Part shown: in pieces, positions 9,085-17,430 of the stretch
Numbering within the stretch: the stretch's first letter is position 1
Layout of the letters: each line of letters opens with the position of its first letter
Made by a program: the position numbers and the translations under genes
From: Shewanella sp. VB17
GTDB lineage: Bacteria; Pseudomonadota; Gammaproteobacteria; Enterobacterales; Shewanellaceae
Assembly: GCF_013248905.1 (NCBI RefSeq)
Contig: NZ_JABRVS010000001.1
Span: forward strand, 868,001 to 932,000
Reading direction: 5' to 3'
Length of the DNA stretch: 64,000 nucleotides
Notes under the pieces: model-generated
The model's input: only the letters and a program-made list of their open reading frames with translations
What the model was told of the DNA's origin: nothing
Databases searched by the model: none

Positions 9085-9174
9085 AGCAGAATGCTGCATT
9101 CTAGGGAGTTCGCTAGCTCATTGCGAGAAAAAGTGACGTGCAAAGATAGTCTGTTTCGCTTCCGCTTTTTCTCG
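9078..9174. repeat. Nested inverted repeats after rfbD
   Basis: Three inverted repeats are packed into the rfbD-rfbB gap. GAGCTAG (overlapping the rfbD stop) pairs with CTAGCTC near 9113-9119. AGAATG pairs with CATTCT (about 9089-9103). CGAGAAAAAG at 9124-9133 pairs with CTTTTTCTCG at 9165-9174. They may form an RNA structure between the two genes or be remains of a small dispersed repeat. No coding signal is convincing in this 223-base gap. Confidence 0.4.
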
Positions 9175-9307
9175 AATGCTGTAGGCCAACCCGGTTTTCA
9201 CGGAGGTCATAGCCTGTCTTCATCCTATTTATATTTTGATTTCCCTCGGCTTCTCGAAAGTCGTAGACTGCTCTCGTAATTGGTTTATAACTCGGAATTT
9301 TTTTATT

Positions 9308-10354
9308 ATGTCCAACCTTTTAGTCACCGGCGGTGCCGGTTTTATTGGTGTTAATTTTGTCCATTACTGGCTCGAAACTCACCCCACAGATACAGTAGTT
9401 GTGCTCGATGCACTGACCTATGCAGGCAATCGTGCCAGCTTGGCATCAGTTGAAATAAATCCTAATTTTAGCTTTGTGCACGGCAATATCTGTGACACTG
9501 ACTTAGTTGAAACACTGCTTATTGGTCATCAGATTGATACCTTGGTGCACTTTGCTGCCGAGAGCCATGTTGACCGCTCAATCGATGGGCCAGATGCCTT
9601 TATCGAAACCAATATTATTGGCACTCATAGTCTACTTAAAGCCGCTAAAAAAGTGTGGCTTGATGCACCCAAAAAGCAAGGGTTAGCACCGCTAAAGCAC
9701 CGCTTTCATCATGTTAGTACCGACGAAGTGTATGGTGATTTGAGCCCAACGGATCCAGCCTTCACTGAAGATACTCAGTATGCACCCAATTCGCCTTATT
9801 CAGCCAGTAAGGCGGCCAGTGATCATTTAGTGCGGGCATATCACCACACGTATGGGTTAGAGGTGACCACCTCAAATTGCTCCAATAACTACGGCCCGTA
9901 TCACTTCCCTGAGAAATTGATCCCACTGGTCATCACCAATATTTTGCATAACAAACCTCTGCCGATCTATGGCGATGGCCAACAAATTCGCGATTGGCTT
10001 TATGTCACTGATCATGCTCGCGGCATTGAGCTAGTATTGCAAAAAGGTCGTTTAGGTGAATGTTATAACATCGGCGGTATCAACGAGTGGGCCAATATTG
10101 ATATCGTCAAACTCATCTGCCAGTTAATGAATACGCGTTTCGCAGCTAATTTGAAACTTGCACAGCAATATCCACAAGCAATTCAAGTCATTGCAGGCCA
10201 GAGTGAAGCTCTCATCACTCATGTCACCGACCGCGCTGGTCACGATAGACGTTACGCCATCAACCCGACTAAGTCTTATCATGAGTTGGGGTATCAGCCA
10301 GTTGAGAGCTTTGAAACTGGCATTAGTAAGACGGTTGAGTGGTATTTACAATAA
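9308..10354 (+). CDS. rfbB: dTDP-glucose 4,6-dehydratase
   Basis: Encodes 348 residues from the ATG at 9308, chosen because the protein then begins MSNLLVTGGAGFIG as RfbB proteins do; an upstream in-frame TTG would add 24 unrelated residues. It converts dTDP-glucose to dTDP-4-keto-6-deoxyglucose. The NAD-binding GGAGFIG is at residues 8-14, the catalytic TDEVYGDL segment and YSASK follow, and GDGQQIRDWLYVTDH is the usual substrate-binding region. It is the last gene of the rhamnose set and is placed after rfbD, an uncommon order. A gap of almost 1 kb follows. Confidence 0.95.
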   Translation: MSNLLVTGGAGFIGVNFVHYWLETHPTDTVVVLDALTYAGNRASLASVEINPNFSFVHGNICDTDLVETLLIGHQIDTLVHFAAESHVDRSIDGPDAFIETNIIGTHSLLKAAKKVWLDAPKKQGLAPLKHRFHHVSTDEVYGDLSPTDPAFTEDTQYAPNSPYSASKAASDHLVRAYHHTYGLEVTTSNCSNNYGPYHFPEKLIPLVITNILHNKPLPIYGDGQQIRDWLYVTDHARGIELVLQKGRLGECYNIGGINEWANIDIVKLICQLMNTRFAANLKLAQQYPQAIQVIAGQSEALITHVTDRAGHDRRYAINPTKSYHELGYQPVESFETGISKTVEWYLQ

Positions 10355-11312
10355 ATTGATCCTGTAGCAGATTCTGTGTAACTAATGTACATATAGTCTG
10401 CTATTCGATCTTCAAACTCGATAATTGCCCCTGCATTATTCTACTTTCACCTCCCATGTGCTTATACCTCCTACATTGTTCTAGCGTGCATTCTACATCT
10501 TTCTATCCTTGGGCTAACTATGCTAAATCTGACTTGCAGTGAATGTATGATCATACAGTGCATTAAGATTCTTGGTATTGGCTCTCTCTATACTTAACCA
10601 CAAGGTCTTTTTTGTGCGGTACACTAGTTACATATGTTTAATTTTTGCTTGTTAGCATTCCATATGTCTCATATTTATATCTAGAATGACAATTTTTTGC
10701 GATTATAGGCTCTTTATTTGTTGCTATATAATGTGTTGACTGTAATCTATGTATCTGTATACTTGCACATCTTAATTCTGATTGTACAGATAGATACACG
10801 TTAGATTAAGATGTTAATTTAGTTTTATATGGATATAAAAGTTATTTATAACATGATATTAAAGTCAAGTCCTCTCTTTGAGTCTGCGTAATAATCACAT
10901 GTCACATTAACAAAAACCATTAAAATTTAAGCAAATCTAACGGGTAACTTTTGTTGCTAAATCTAACTGAAAGTTAATTGTGATGACTTGGTTCGTCTGC
11001 GCTTAAAATTATTTTTATTGCCGCATTATCATTGACCTATTTTGTTTGTTTTCGTTACTTAAGTTAACAGCTTGTAATTTAAAATGCCTTTTGTTTCTAG
11101 GCAATGATCAGCCAGTAGATTATCTATTTGGCGTGCGGTAGCTATGTTTATTGCAAATAAAGTTAACTCTGATTAAATTTTTTGAAATCCACTTTAATTT
11201 AATAAGCTATTGTTTTTTGTTGCTTTTATATTCTCAATCAATATTCCCTACACATTCCCTATATATTAAAAATAACATCCCATTTACATAAATAGGTGTA
11301 ATTAACTCAATC
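10355..11312. other. Long AT-rich non-coding region before the kps export operon
   Basis: 958 bases with no convincing open frame on either strand. It most likely contains the promoter and a long leader of the kpsMTED operon. The only specific signal I can point to is the ops-like GCGGTAGC at 11135-11142. Many TTAA-rich tracts lie in the 3' half, typical of regulated capsule promoters that bind H-NS-type proteins; that point is an inference. Confidence 0.5.
11134..11146 (+). promoter_or_regulatory. ops-like (RfaH recruitment) element upstream of kpsM
   Basis: TGCGGTAGCTATG contains GCGGTAGC followed two bases later by T. It agrees with the ops consensus GGCGGTAGCnT at all positions except the first one or two. 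It lies about 170 bases before kpsM, inside the expected leader. In other bacteria RfaH bound at ops suppresses termination in long polysaccharide operons. The phrase GCCAGTAG just upstream also recalls the JUMPstart context. Confidence 0.5.
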
Positions 11313-12110
11313 TTGGAACACTTAAGTTTGAATATTAAACGTACATCTTTACAAATTATGCGTGACACCGTACACGCATTAATGATGAGAGAGATAAAAA
11401 CCCGCTTTGGTTCTAATCGGTTGGGTTACTTCTGGGCGTTAGCTGAGCCCATTGCGCAAGCTGGTATTATGGCGCTGATGTTTTCACTGATTGGCCGTAG
11501 CAGTGTATCAGGGATCCCGGTAGCACTGTTCTTGTTGGTTGGCATACTCCCCTTTAAAATGTTCAGCAAACTGTTACCGCAATTGAGCGCCGCAGTGGAA
11601 GCAAATAAGGGATTGTTGAGTTATCGTCAAGTGTCGGCCATCGATCCCATTATTACCCGAATTATTATTGAGGCCGCCACCTTTTTGATTGTGTATTGTT
11701 TACTAATGGGGTTTATGGCCTGGTTAGGGTTTGCTGTGATCCCCGATAATTTTCTAGCGGTTCTCTATGCCAGCAGCTTGCTTATCATCATCTCTGTCGG
11801 GTTGGGGTTAATGCTCTGCAGTGCTGTGACCTATTGGAAAGACATTAGTAAAGTCGTTGGTATGATCACCATGCCGATGATGATTCTTTCTGGGGTGATG
11901 TTTTGCGCCACCATGATCCCGCCGCAATACTGGTACTTGTTTGATTGGAATCCAATATTTCATGCCGTAGAACTGAGTCGAGATGGGTACTTTAGTGCTT
12001 ACAGTACACCGATTGGTGATTGGCAATATTTGGAGTTGTGTGCATTTATCAGTTTTAGTTTAGGCTTGATGACCTTTCATCTGAATCGGATGAGGTTTAT
12101 TACCACATGA
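11313..12110 (+). CDS. kpsM: Capsule polysaccharide ABC exporter, permease subunit
   Basis: Inner-membrane permease of the ABC transporter that exports finished capsular polysaccharide. The conserved cytoplasmic entry segment MMREIKTRFGSNRLGYFWALAEP, cut here into its parts MREIKTRFG and LGYFWALAEP, is diagnostic of the KpsM/BexB/Wzm type. Six membrane helices follow, then the typical ending WNPIFHAVELSR. The protein has about 265 residues. The start is uncertain: TTG at 11313, TTG at 11328 (which best matches the usual N-terminal length) or ATG at 11358; none has a clear ribosome binding site. It overlaps kpsT by 4 bases. Confidence 0.92.
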   Translation: MEHLSLNIKRTSLQIMRDTVHALMMREIKTRFGSNRLGYFWALAEPIAQAGIMALMFSLIGRSSVSGIPVALFLLVGILPFKMFSKLLPQLSAAVEANKGLLSYRQVSAIDPIITRIIIEAATFLIVYCLLMGFMAWLGFAVIPDNFLAVLYASSLLIIISVGLGLMLCSAVTYWKDISKVVGMITMPMMILSGVMFCATMIPPQYWYLFDWNPIFHAVELSRDGYFSAYSTPIGDWQYLELCAFISFSLGLMTFHLNRMRFITT

Positions 12111-12772
12111 TTTATTTTGACAATGTGAGTAAATACTACGCCACTCGTAGCGGACGGCATTATGTTTTTAAAAATGTGACCCTCGCGCTACCAACCGATC
12201 GAAACATTGCTGTGCTCGGCCCTAATGGGGTGGGTAAGTCGACGCTCATACGCATGATGGGCGGCGCCGATATGCCCAATCATGGACTGATACATTCAGC
12301 TAAAAACATTTCTTGGCCGCTAGGTTTGCAGGGCGGATTACAGGGGTCAATGACTGCGCGTGAAAATGTACGCTTTGTGGCCAGAATACATGGGTATAAA
12401 AATACTAAACCCATCGAGCAGCAAGTAGAAGACTTCGCTGAAATCGGCAAATTCTTCGATGAGCAGGTGAAAACCTATTCAAGTGGCATGCGTTCGCGGG
12501 TGACCTTTGGGCTCACCATGGGCTTTGATTTTGATTTTGACGTACTGCTTATCGATGAGCTAGGTGCTGTTGGTGATGCAAATTTTCGTAGCAAGAGTGA
12601 AAAATTATTATTAGATAAATATGACACAACCAAATTAATTATGGTCAATCATTCAGTTGCAGGGCTTAAAAAGTTTTGTGATTCAGGAGTGGTAATAAAA
12701 AATCAAGGTCTAGTGTTTTTCGACAATCTAGATGACGCAATAGCTGAGTATCAAAAGACCTATGTCAAATAA
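12107..12772 (+). CDS. kpsT: Capsule polysaccharide ABC exporter, ATPase subunit
   Basis: Encodes 221 residues, the normal KpsT size. Walker A GPNGVGKS is at residues 38-45, the ABC signature is YSSGMRSR, and Walker B is VLLIDELGAVGD; GDANF and LIMVNHS follow. In KpsT-type ATPases the signature is YSSGMR rather than LSGGQ, as here. It energises KpsM. Overlaps of 4 bases with kpsM and 11 bases with kpsE show tight translational coupling. Confidence 0.94.
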   Translation: MIYFDNVSKYYATRSGRHYVFKNVTLALPTDRNIAVLGPNGVGKSTLIRMMGGADMPNHGLIHSAKNISWPLGLQGGLQGSMTARENVRFVARIHGYKNTKPIEQQVEDFAEIGKFFDEQVKTYSSGMRSRVTFGLTMGFDFDFDVLLIDELGAVGDANFRSKSEKLLLDKYDTTKLIMVNHSVAGLKKFCDSGVVIKNQGLVFFDNLDDAIAEYQKTYVK

Positions 12773-14084
12773 CATGTTTAAAAAAATAAATTCAATCATT
12801 CAATCCAATAAGTCCTCCGATTCAAACAAGCAAGAAAGCCAAATTTCAGCGAGTTCGAGTACGGCAATTCATTCAGTAAAATCTGCAGCAGATCAAGGTG
12901 GTATTCTTACTCCAATACAGCGTAAGGTTCGTAAGTTAAAACGAGACCCTAAGTTATTTTTGGCCGACTCAAAAGCGTATGTTCATACCCGTAAAACCCT
13001 CTATACCACCTGGGCCAAGCTGGGATCATTTGCTTTAGTGCTGTTAGCCTCTTTATTGGTGATTATTTATTACAGCGTCATTGCATCGCCAAGGTATGTC
13101 AGTCAGGTGCAGTTTGTGGTCAAGCAAAGCAGCGGTAATGAATCGCCACTGGCAGGGCTCGCAGCCATTGGTGGCTCATCGCCATCGATGCGTGATGCCT
13201 TGATATTACAAGAATACATTCAATCTCCAGAGATGGCACTGGCACTCGATAGCTCGGTTAAGCTTAAAAGCCATTATGTTAATACACAGTGGGATATGGT
13301 CAGTCGTTTAGGCCAAAGCAGTACCCAAGAAGGCTATATTGAGTATTTTCAAAATCATATTCATGTTCATTACGATGAAATGTCAGAAATACTCAAAGTG
13401 GAAGTACAAGGTTTTACCCCTGAATTTAGTCTTGCGATTGCACAGTCATTAATGGACATCAGTAAAACATTCATAAATCAGTTGGGTGAGGGGATGGCCA
13501 ATCAACAAATGGCCTTTGCTGAGCAAGAAGTGCAGCGCGCTCATGAAATACTTAAAGCACAACAACTGACGTTAATCGCCTTTCAAGATAAATATCAGCT
13601 GCTGAGTCCAGAAACCCAAAGCACGGCGTTATTAGCTGCTGTGCACCAGCTTGAAGCTGATATTGTGACTCAAGAAGCCGAGCTTAAATCATTGCTGGCG
13701 TATATGCAGCCCAATACGTCAGAAATACGTGCGCTTAATTATCGGATAAAAGCACTCAACCAACAGCTACAAGAAGAGCGCGGTAAACTTGTCAGTAACA
13801 ATCCGCAATCATTGAATAAGATAGGGGCTAATTTTAAAGAGATAGAACTCAATACTCAGCTCAGTAGCGACCTTTACACCTCGGCGTTAAGAGGGCTTGA
13901 AGTCGTCAGAGCCGAAGCTTTTAAAACACTTAAACATTTGCTCATCATCGAAAACCCAAGGCTTGCCGAAGAGCAAAAATACCCCCAACGCCTTTACAGT
14001 ATATTTACCTGGTTTGTCGTCCTTATTTTAATGTATCTCCTTGGACGACTCATCATTTCAATCATTAAGGAACACCAAGAATGA
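12762..14084 (+). CDS. kpsE: Capsule export inner-membrane/periplasmic adaptor
   Basis: Encodes 440 residues. A cytoplasmic N-terminus of about 80 residues, rich in Ser and Lys, precedes a membrane helix at about 85-109. A large periplasmic part with long coiled-coil helices (about 245-370) follows, then a second membrane helix near 413-434. This is the polysaccharide co-polymerase layout of KpsE/BexC, which links the KpsMT transporter to the outer-membrane channel. The segment SPRYVSQVQFVVKQSSG after the first helix is typical. The Ser/Lys-rich extension makes it longer than the usual 380 or so. The start lies inside the kpsT end and the gene overlaps kpsD by 4 bases. Confidence 0.9.
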   Translation: MSNNMFKKINSIIQSNKSSDSNKQESQISASSSTAIHSVKSAADQGGILTPIQRKVRKLKRDPKLFLADSKAYVHTRKTLYTTWAKLGSFALVLLASLLVIIYYSVIASPRYVSQVQFVVKQSSGNESPLAGLAAIGGSSPSMRDALILQEYIQSPEMALALDSSVKLKSHYVNTQWDMVSRLGQSSTQEGYIEYFQNHIHVHYDEMSEILKVEVQGFTPEFSLAIAQSLMDISKTFINQLGEGMANQQMAFAEQEVQRAHEILKAQQLTLIAFQDKYQLLSPETQSTALLAAVHQLEADIVTQEAELKSLLAYMQPNTSEIRALNYRIKALNQQLQEERGKLVSNNPQSLNKIGANFKEIELNTQLSSDLYTSALRGLEVVRAEAFKTLKHLLIIENPRLAEEQKYPQRLYSIFTWFVVLILMYLLGRLIISIIKEHQE

Positions 14085-15820
14085 GAACATTGGTTCTGAC
14101 ATTGAGTTTACTCGCAATGGCCTGTGGCACAGCATTAAGCAGTCATGCATCAGTGTCGTTATCGCAAGACGCAGACGCTGAAAAAGTGACCACTATCGCT
14201 AAGAGTCATGCCACTCAACGTTATGGTAGCTGGCTGTTTAATGGCGGCTTTAGTCAGTACTCTTTCTCCGCGGTGAATCCGCAGTACCGTATTACCCAAG
14301 GGGATAAATTACTGGTGCAGGTGTGGGGGGGAATAGACTACCAAGCAGAAGTGGCTGTCGATCCACAAGGCAATATATTTATTCCTAATGTCGGCCCTAT
14401 CAAGGTATTGGGTGTCAGTAATGCCAAGTTAAATGAAGTGATTCTTAACAGCGTTAAGCGGGTGTATAAGTCTAACGTTGAAGTGTATGTTTCGTTAATG
14501 TCGAGCCAACAAGTTAAAGTTTTTTTATCGGGCATGGTCACCAAGCCAGGCTTATACCAAGGACAAAGTGCCGACAGTGTATTGCGTTTTATCGATCAAG
14601 CTGGTGGCATACGCAATGACATTGGCAGCTATCGTAATATTCAGGTCAAGCGTAACGGCAAGGTACAGCAGCAAATCGACTTGTACCAATTCTTGCAACA
14701 CGGCACCATGCCGCCATTGCAACTGCAAGATGGTGATGTGATTTTTGTTGGCCCTAAGCAAGGTGAAATCACCCTCGAAGGCCAAGTGGGTTTTGAGGGG
14801 CTGTACGAATTAAACAAAAGCGAATTAAACAAAAGCCAACTTAACAAAAGCGAACTTAATCAAAGTCACTTAGACCCGCGTGAATTCAAGGACACTGGCT
14901 TAGCTCAACAAAACTGGCTCAAGCCAATTCTTGATGCCGTGGTTGCCAACGAGCAAGCCACCCACGTCACCGTGATCAGCCCAGAGGCTTTTTCAGACAA
15001 TCAACAGAGCGGCAATCGTCAAGTGAACGCCCGGCAATACACCATAAGCCAAGCTGACCAGATTAAGGTGCAAGCGGGGGCATTAGTGAAGGTAACATCG
15101 CAACTGCGCGCCAACAGCATCAGTGTCGATTTAATTGGTGAGCATCACTCAGCCCAAGAAATGGTATTGCCTTGGGGGGCGAGTTTGGCAGACTTAGTCA
15201 GTCATACTGAGTTTACCCGCTTATCTAATCAAGATGCCATACAGCTATTTAGGCAATCAGTGGCTGATCGCCAATTTGATATGCTGCAAGCTTCATTGTC
15301 GTCGCTGGAACAATCGGTACTCACTAAGCGGTCGAGCACTAAAGAGGCGGCAGAGCTGCGTAAAGCCGAGGCTGAAGTGATTCTTAAATGGATCGACAAG
15401 GCGCGTCAGGTTGAGCCTAAAGGGCAAGTGCTGTTAGCCGCTGACAGTGATTTGAGCCAAATCATACTGCAACAGGGCGACAAAGTGGTGATCCCCGCGA
15501 AGCGTAATCTAGTACTTATCCACGGTGAAGTCATGTTTCCCACGGCGATTGCTTATAGCAGTGAATTAAGCACTAAAGACTTTATCAGTAAAGCGGGCGG
15601 CACGACTCAAGACTTGGATGAGATGAACATTCTCATCATGAAGCCCAATGGCAGTTTTATCACCATGAATGACAATTTGAAACAATCATCCATGGTATCA
15701 CCAGGTGACGAGATATTTGTATTGTCAAAACCTGATGAGAAAGGGTTCCAATTTGCCAAAGATATCACCCAGATCATATTCCAAATCGCCATGTCTGCTG
15801 CAGTAGTGCTGTCGATATAG
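14081..15820 (+). CDS. kpsD: Capsule export outer-membrane/periplasmic protein
   Basis: Encodes 579 residues with a signal peptide cleaved near SHA (about residue 23). A poly-export domain begins at YRITQGDKLLVQVWGG and is followed by SLBB-type domains (VKVFLSGMVTKPGLYQ, ITLEGQVGFEGLY, LVLIHGEVMFPTAIAY). This is the KpsD layout, which forms the export path across the periplasm and outer membrane. The last about 20 residues are hydrophobic. Residues about 243-262 hold four tandem copies of a five-residue unit (ELNKS-like). Length and order (kpsM-T-E-D) fit the family, although in E. coli kpsE and kpsD sit in a separate operon. Confidence 0.9.
   Translation: MRTLVLTLSLLAMACGTALSSHASVSLSQDADAEKVTTIAKSHATQRYGSWLFNGGFSQYSFSAVNPQYRITQGDKLLVQVWGGIDYQAEVAVDPQGNIFIPNVGPIKVLGVSNAKLNEVILNSVKRVYKSNVEVYVSLMSSQQVKVFLSGMVTKPGLYQGQSADSVLRFIDQAGGIRNDIGSYRNIQVKRNGKVQQQIDLYQFLQHGTMPPLQLQDGDVIFVGPKQGEITLEGQVGFEGLYELNKSELNKSQLNKSELNQSHLDPREFKDTGLAQQNWLKPILDAVVANEQATHVTVISPEAFSDNQQSGNRQVNARQYTISQADQIKVQAGALVKVTSQLRANSISVDLIGEHHSAQEMVLPWGASLADLVSHTEFTRLSNQDAIQLFRQSVADRQFDMLQASLSSLEQSVLTKRSSTKEAAELRKAEAEVILKWIDKARQVEPKGQVLLAADSDLSQIILQQGDKVVIPAKRNLVLIHGEVMFPTAIAYSSELSTKDFISKAGGTTQDLDEMNILIMKPNGSFITMNDNLKQSSMVSPGDEIFVLSKPDEKGFQFAKDITQIIFQIAMSAAVVLSI
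14807..14866 (+). repeat. 15-base tandem repeat inside kpsD
   Basis: Four in-frame copies of a 15-base unit (GAATTAAACAAAAGC and variants) encode ELNKS, ELNKS, QLNKS and ELNQS. The first two copies are identical. They lie between two SLBB-type domains, where a linker of variable length would be tolerated. Slippage would change length without breaking the frame. Confidence 0.85.
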
Positions 15821-16132
15821 CAGCAAAGTAGCCTAGGTCGAGGGCACAGAGAGGATTTCTATGAGAGTTGGATTGTATCTGTCTTTTCGATGAATGCCGG
15901 AATCCAGCTTTTGGATTTACTCTATCGCTTGATTTTTTCTTTCTTCGCAGTTTTCGTGTTTTCGGTGGTGTGCCGTATAAGTAACGACAAGAGGTTCACT
16001 ACGAAGCGCGGTGCTTAATGGGGGAAGGTGTGGGCGTCTCACTAGCCTGAGTTAGGTAATGATTTAAAGAAAAATTAATGGATACAAAAATGTTTAATCT
16101 TCAATTCAATGTTAGTGAAAAAGGAATTTACT
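15821..16132. other. Intergenic region between kpsD and kpsF
   Basis: About 310 bases without a plausible gene. The composition is less AT-rich than the other gaps. The phrase GAATGCCGGAATCCAG near 15892-15907 resembles short dispersed repeats found in many proteobacterial intergenic regions. A promoter for kpsF may lie in the last 100 bases but I cannot define it. Confidence 0.35.
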
Positions 16133-17122
16133 ATGCCAAATAATGTTATTCAGCTTGCTAAGAATCCTTCGGTCGATAACCAATCATTAGTTAACTCTTG
16201 CAAAGAAACTCTGCATGAACAAAGCCAAGCTATGGCATCGCTTGCCCAAACTATGGATACAACAGAATTTGCCAAAGCACTTTCATTAATGAAGCGTTGT
16301 GATGGCCATGTGATTGTGTGTGGTATGGGAAAATCTGGTCATGTGGGCCGTAAAATATCGGCAACATTAGCATCAACAGGCACACCTTCATTTTTTCTTC
16401 ATCCAGCTGAAGCCTTTCATGGCGATTTAGGTATGGTGACCTCAAGTGATGTCGTTATCTTAATCTCGAACAGTGGTGAAAGTGATGAAATATTAAAATT
16501 GATACCATCATTACAAAGTTTTGGTAATAAGTTAATAGCGATTACTGGAAAATATGATTCAACACTGGCTAAAAATTCCGATGCTTTATTACTTATCGAT
16601 ATTGAAAGAGAGAGTTGCCCAAATAATCTTGCACCAACCACATCGACGACTTTGACGATGGCCATTGGCGATGCGTTAGCAGTGGCTTTGATGAAGGCTC
16701 AAAACTTTATGCCAATGGACTTTGCTAAGTTTCATCCCGGTGGAAGTCTCGGGCGGCGATTACTCACTAAAGTAAAAGATGTGATGGTCAAGGATAATTT
16801 ACCGTTTGTCTCACCTACTTCCACGATGAATGACGTCATATTGACGATGACGGCATCACGTTTAGGGCTCGGCATAGTACTGAATGGTGCACATAAATTA
16901 TTAGGCGTGATCACAGATGGTGATTTACGTCGAGCTTTGGTTGAAAGTATCGATATTAAGCAAGCTAAAGCTAGAGATATTATGTCTGATACAGTGATTA
17001 CTATAGATGAGGATGCACAGGTTCAAGCTGGTGAGGAATTGATGCGTGAGACACAGATAAAACATTTAGTTGTGGTGAATGATGTGCAGCAGGTTATTGG
17101 TGTACTTGAGTTTTTTCAGTAG
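16133..17122 (+). CDS. kpsF: Arabinose-5-phosphate isomerase
   Basis: Encodes 329 residues from the ATG at 16133, which has AAGGA about 7 bases upstream; the ATG at 16109 would add eight residues without a better site. It interconverts ribulose-5-phosphate and arabinose-5-phosphate, the first step of Kdo synthesis. An N-terminal SIS domain is shown by CGMGKSGHVGRKISATLAST, HPAEAFHGDLGM and ISNSGESDE. Two C-terminal CBS domains begin near VKDVMVKDN and ARDIMSDTVITI. Housekeeping KdsD has the same architecture; KpsF is chosen because of the capsule context. Confidence 0.92.
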   Translation: MPNNVIQLAKNPSVDNQSLVNSCKETLHEQSQAMASLAQTMDTTEFAKALSLMKRCDGHVIVCGMGKSGHVGRKISATLASTGTPSFFLHPAEAFHGDLGMVTSSDVVILISNSGESDEILKLIPSLQSFGNKLIAITGKYDSTLAKNSDALLLIDIERESCPNNLAPTTSTTLTMAIGDALAVALMKAQNFMPMDFAKFHPGGSLGRRLLTKVKDVMVKDNLPFVSPTSTMNDVILTMTASRLGLGIVLNGAHKLLGVITDGDLRRALVESIDIKQAKARDIMSDTVITIDEDAQVQAGEELMRETQIKHLVVVNDVQQVIGVLEFFQ

Positions 17123-17430
17123 AAAATAGACTTTGGTAGTAAATATTCAAAATCCTACCATTTAGATGGATCGGATAAAGCACTAAAAAAATCAGGTTAA
17201 ATATAGATGTAGAAAATTGATTATGGAAATGCTGCTTTCGTCAAAGCTCAAACAGGCGATATTAATGAGTACCAAATGGACATATAAGTCTAATATAAGA
17301 GACCTTTAGTAACTTGATGACCTGCAAGTGGAAATCTGATAATTTCACACTGTGAAGTATTATTCTAAACCGATATCGTCAATAACAGTAGATGAAAATA
17401 TTTATCATAAAAATATAAACTTAACTAGTG
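17123..17430. other. AT-rich gap before the serotype-specific block
   Basis: About 308 bases between kpsF and the first glycosyltransferase. No gene is convincing. It marks a sharp shift to the much more AT-rich composition of the following three genes, and probably holds their promoter. Confidence 0.35.

Noticed and set aside
9091..9279. A small protein gene between rfbD and rfbB
   Set aside because: It overlaps the inverted-repeat cluster, has no ribosome binding site and no recognisable features.
17210..17286. Gene remnant before the GT4 glycosyltransferase (a frame reading GNAAFVKAQTGDINEY)
   Set aside because: Only 23 codons long with flanking stops; chance reading cannot be excluded.
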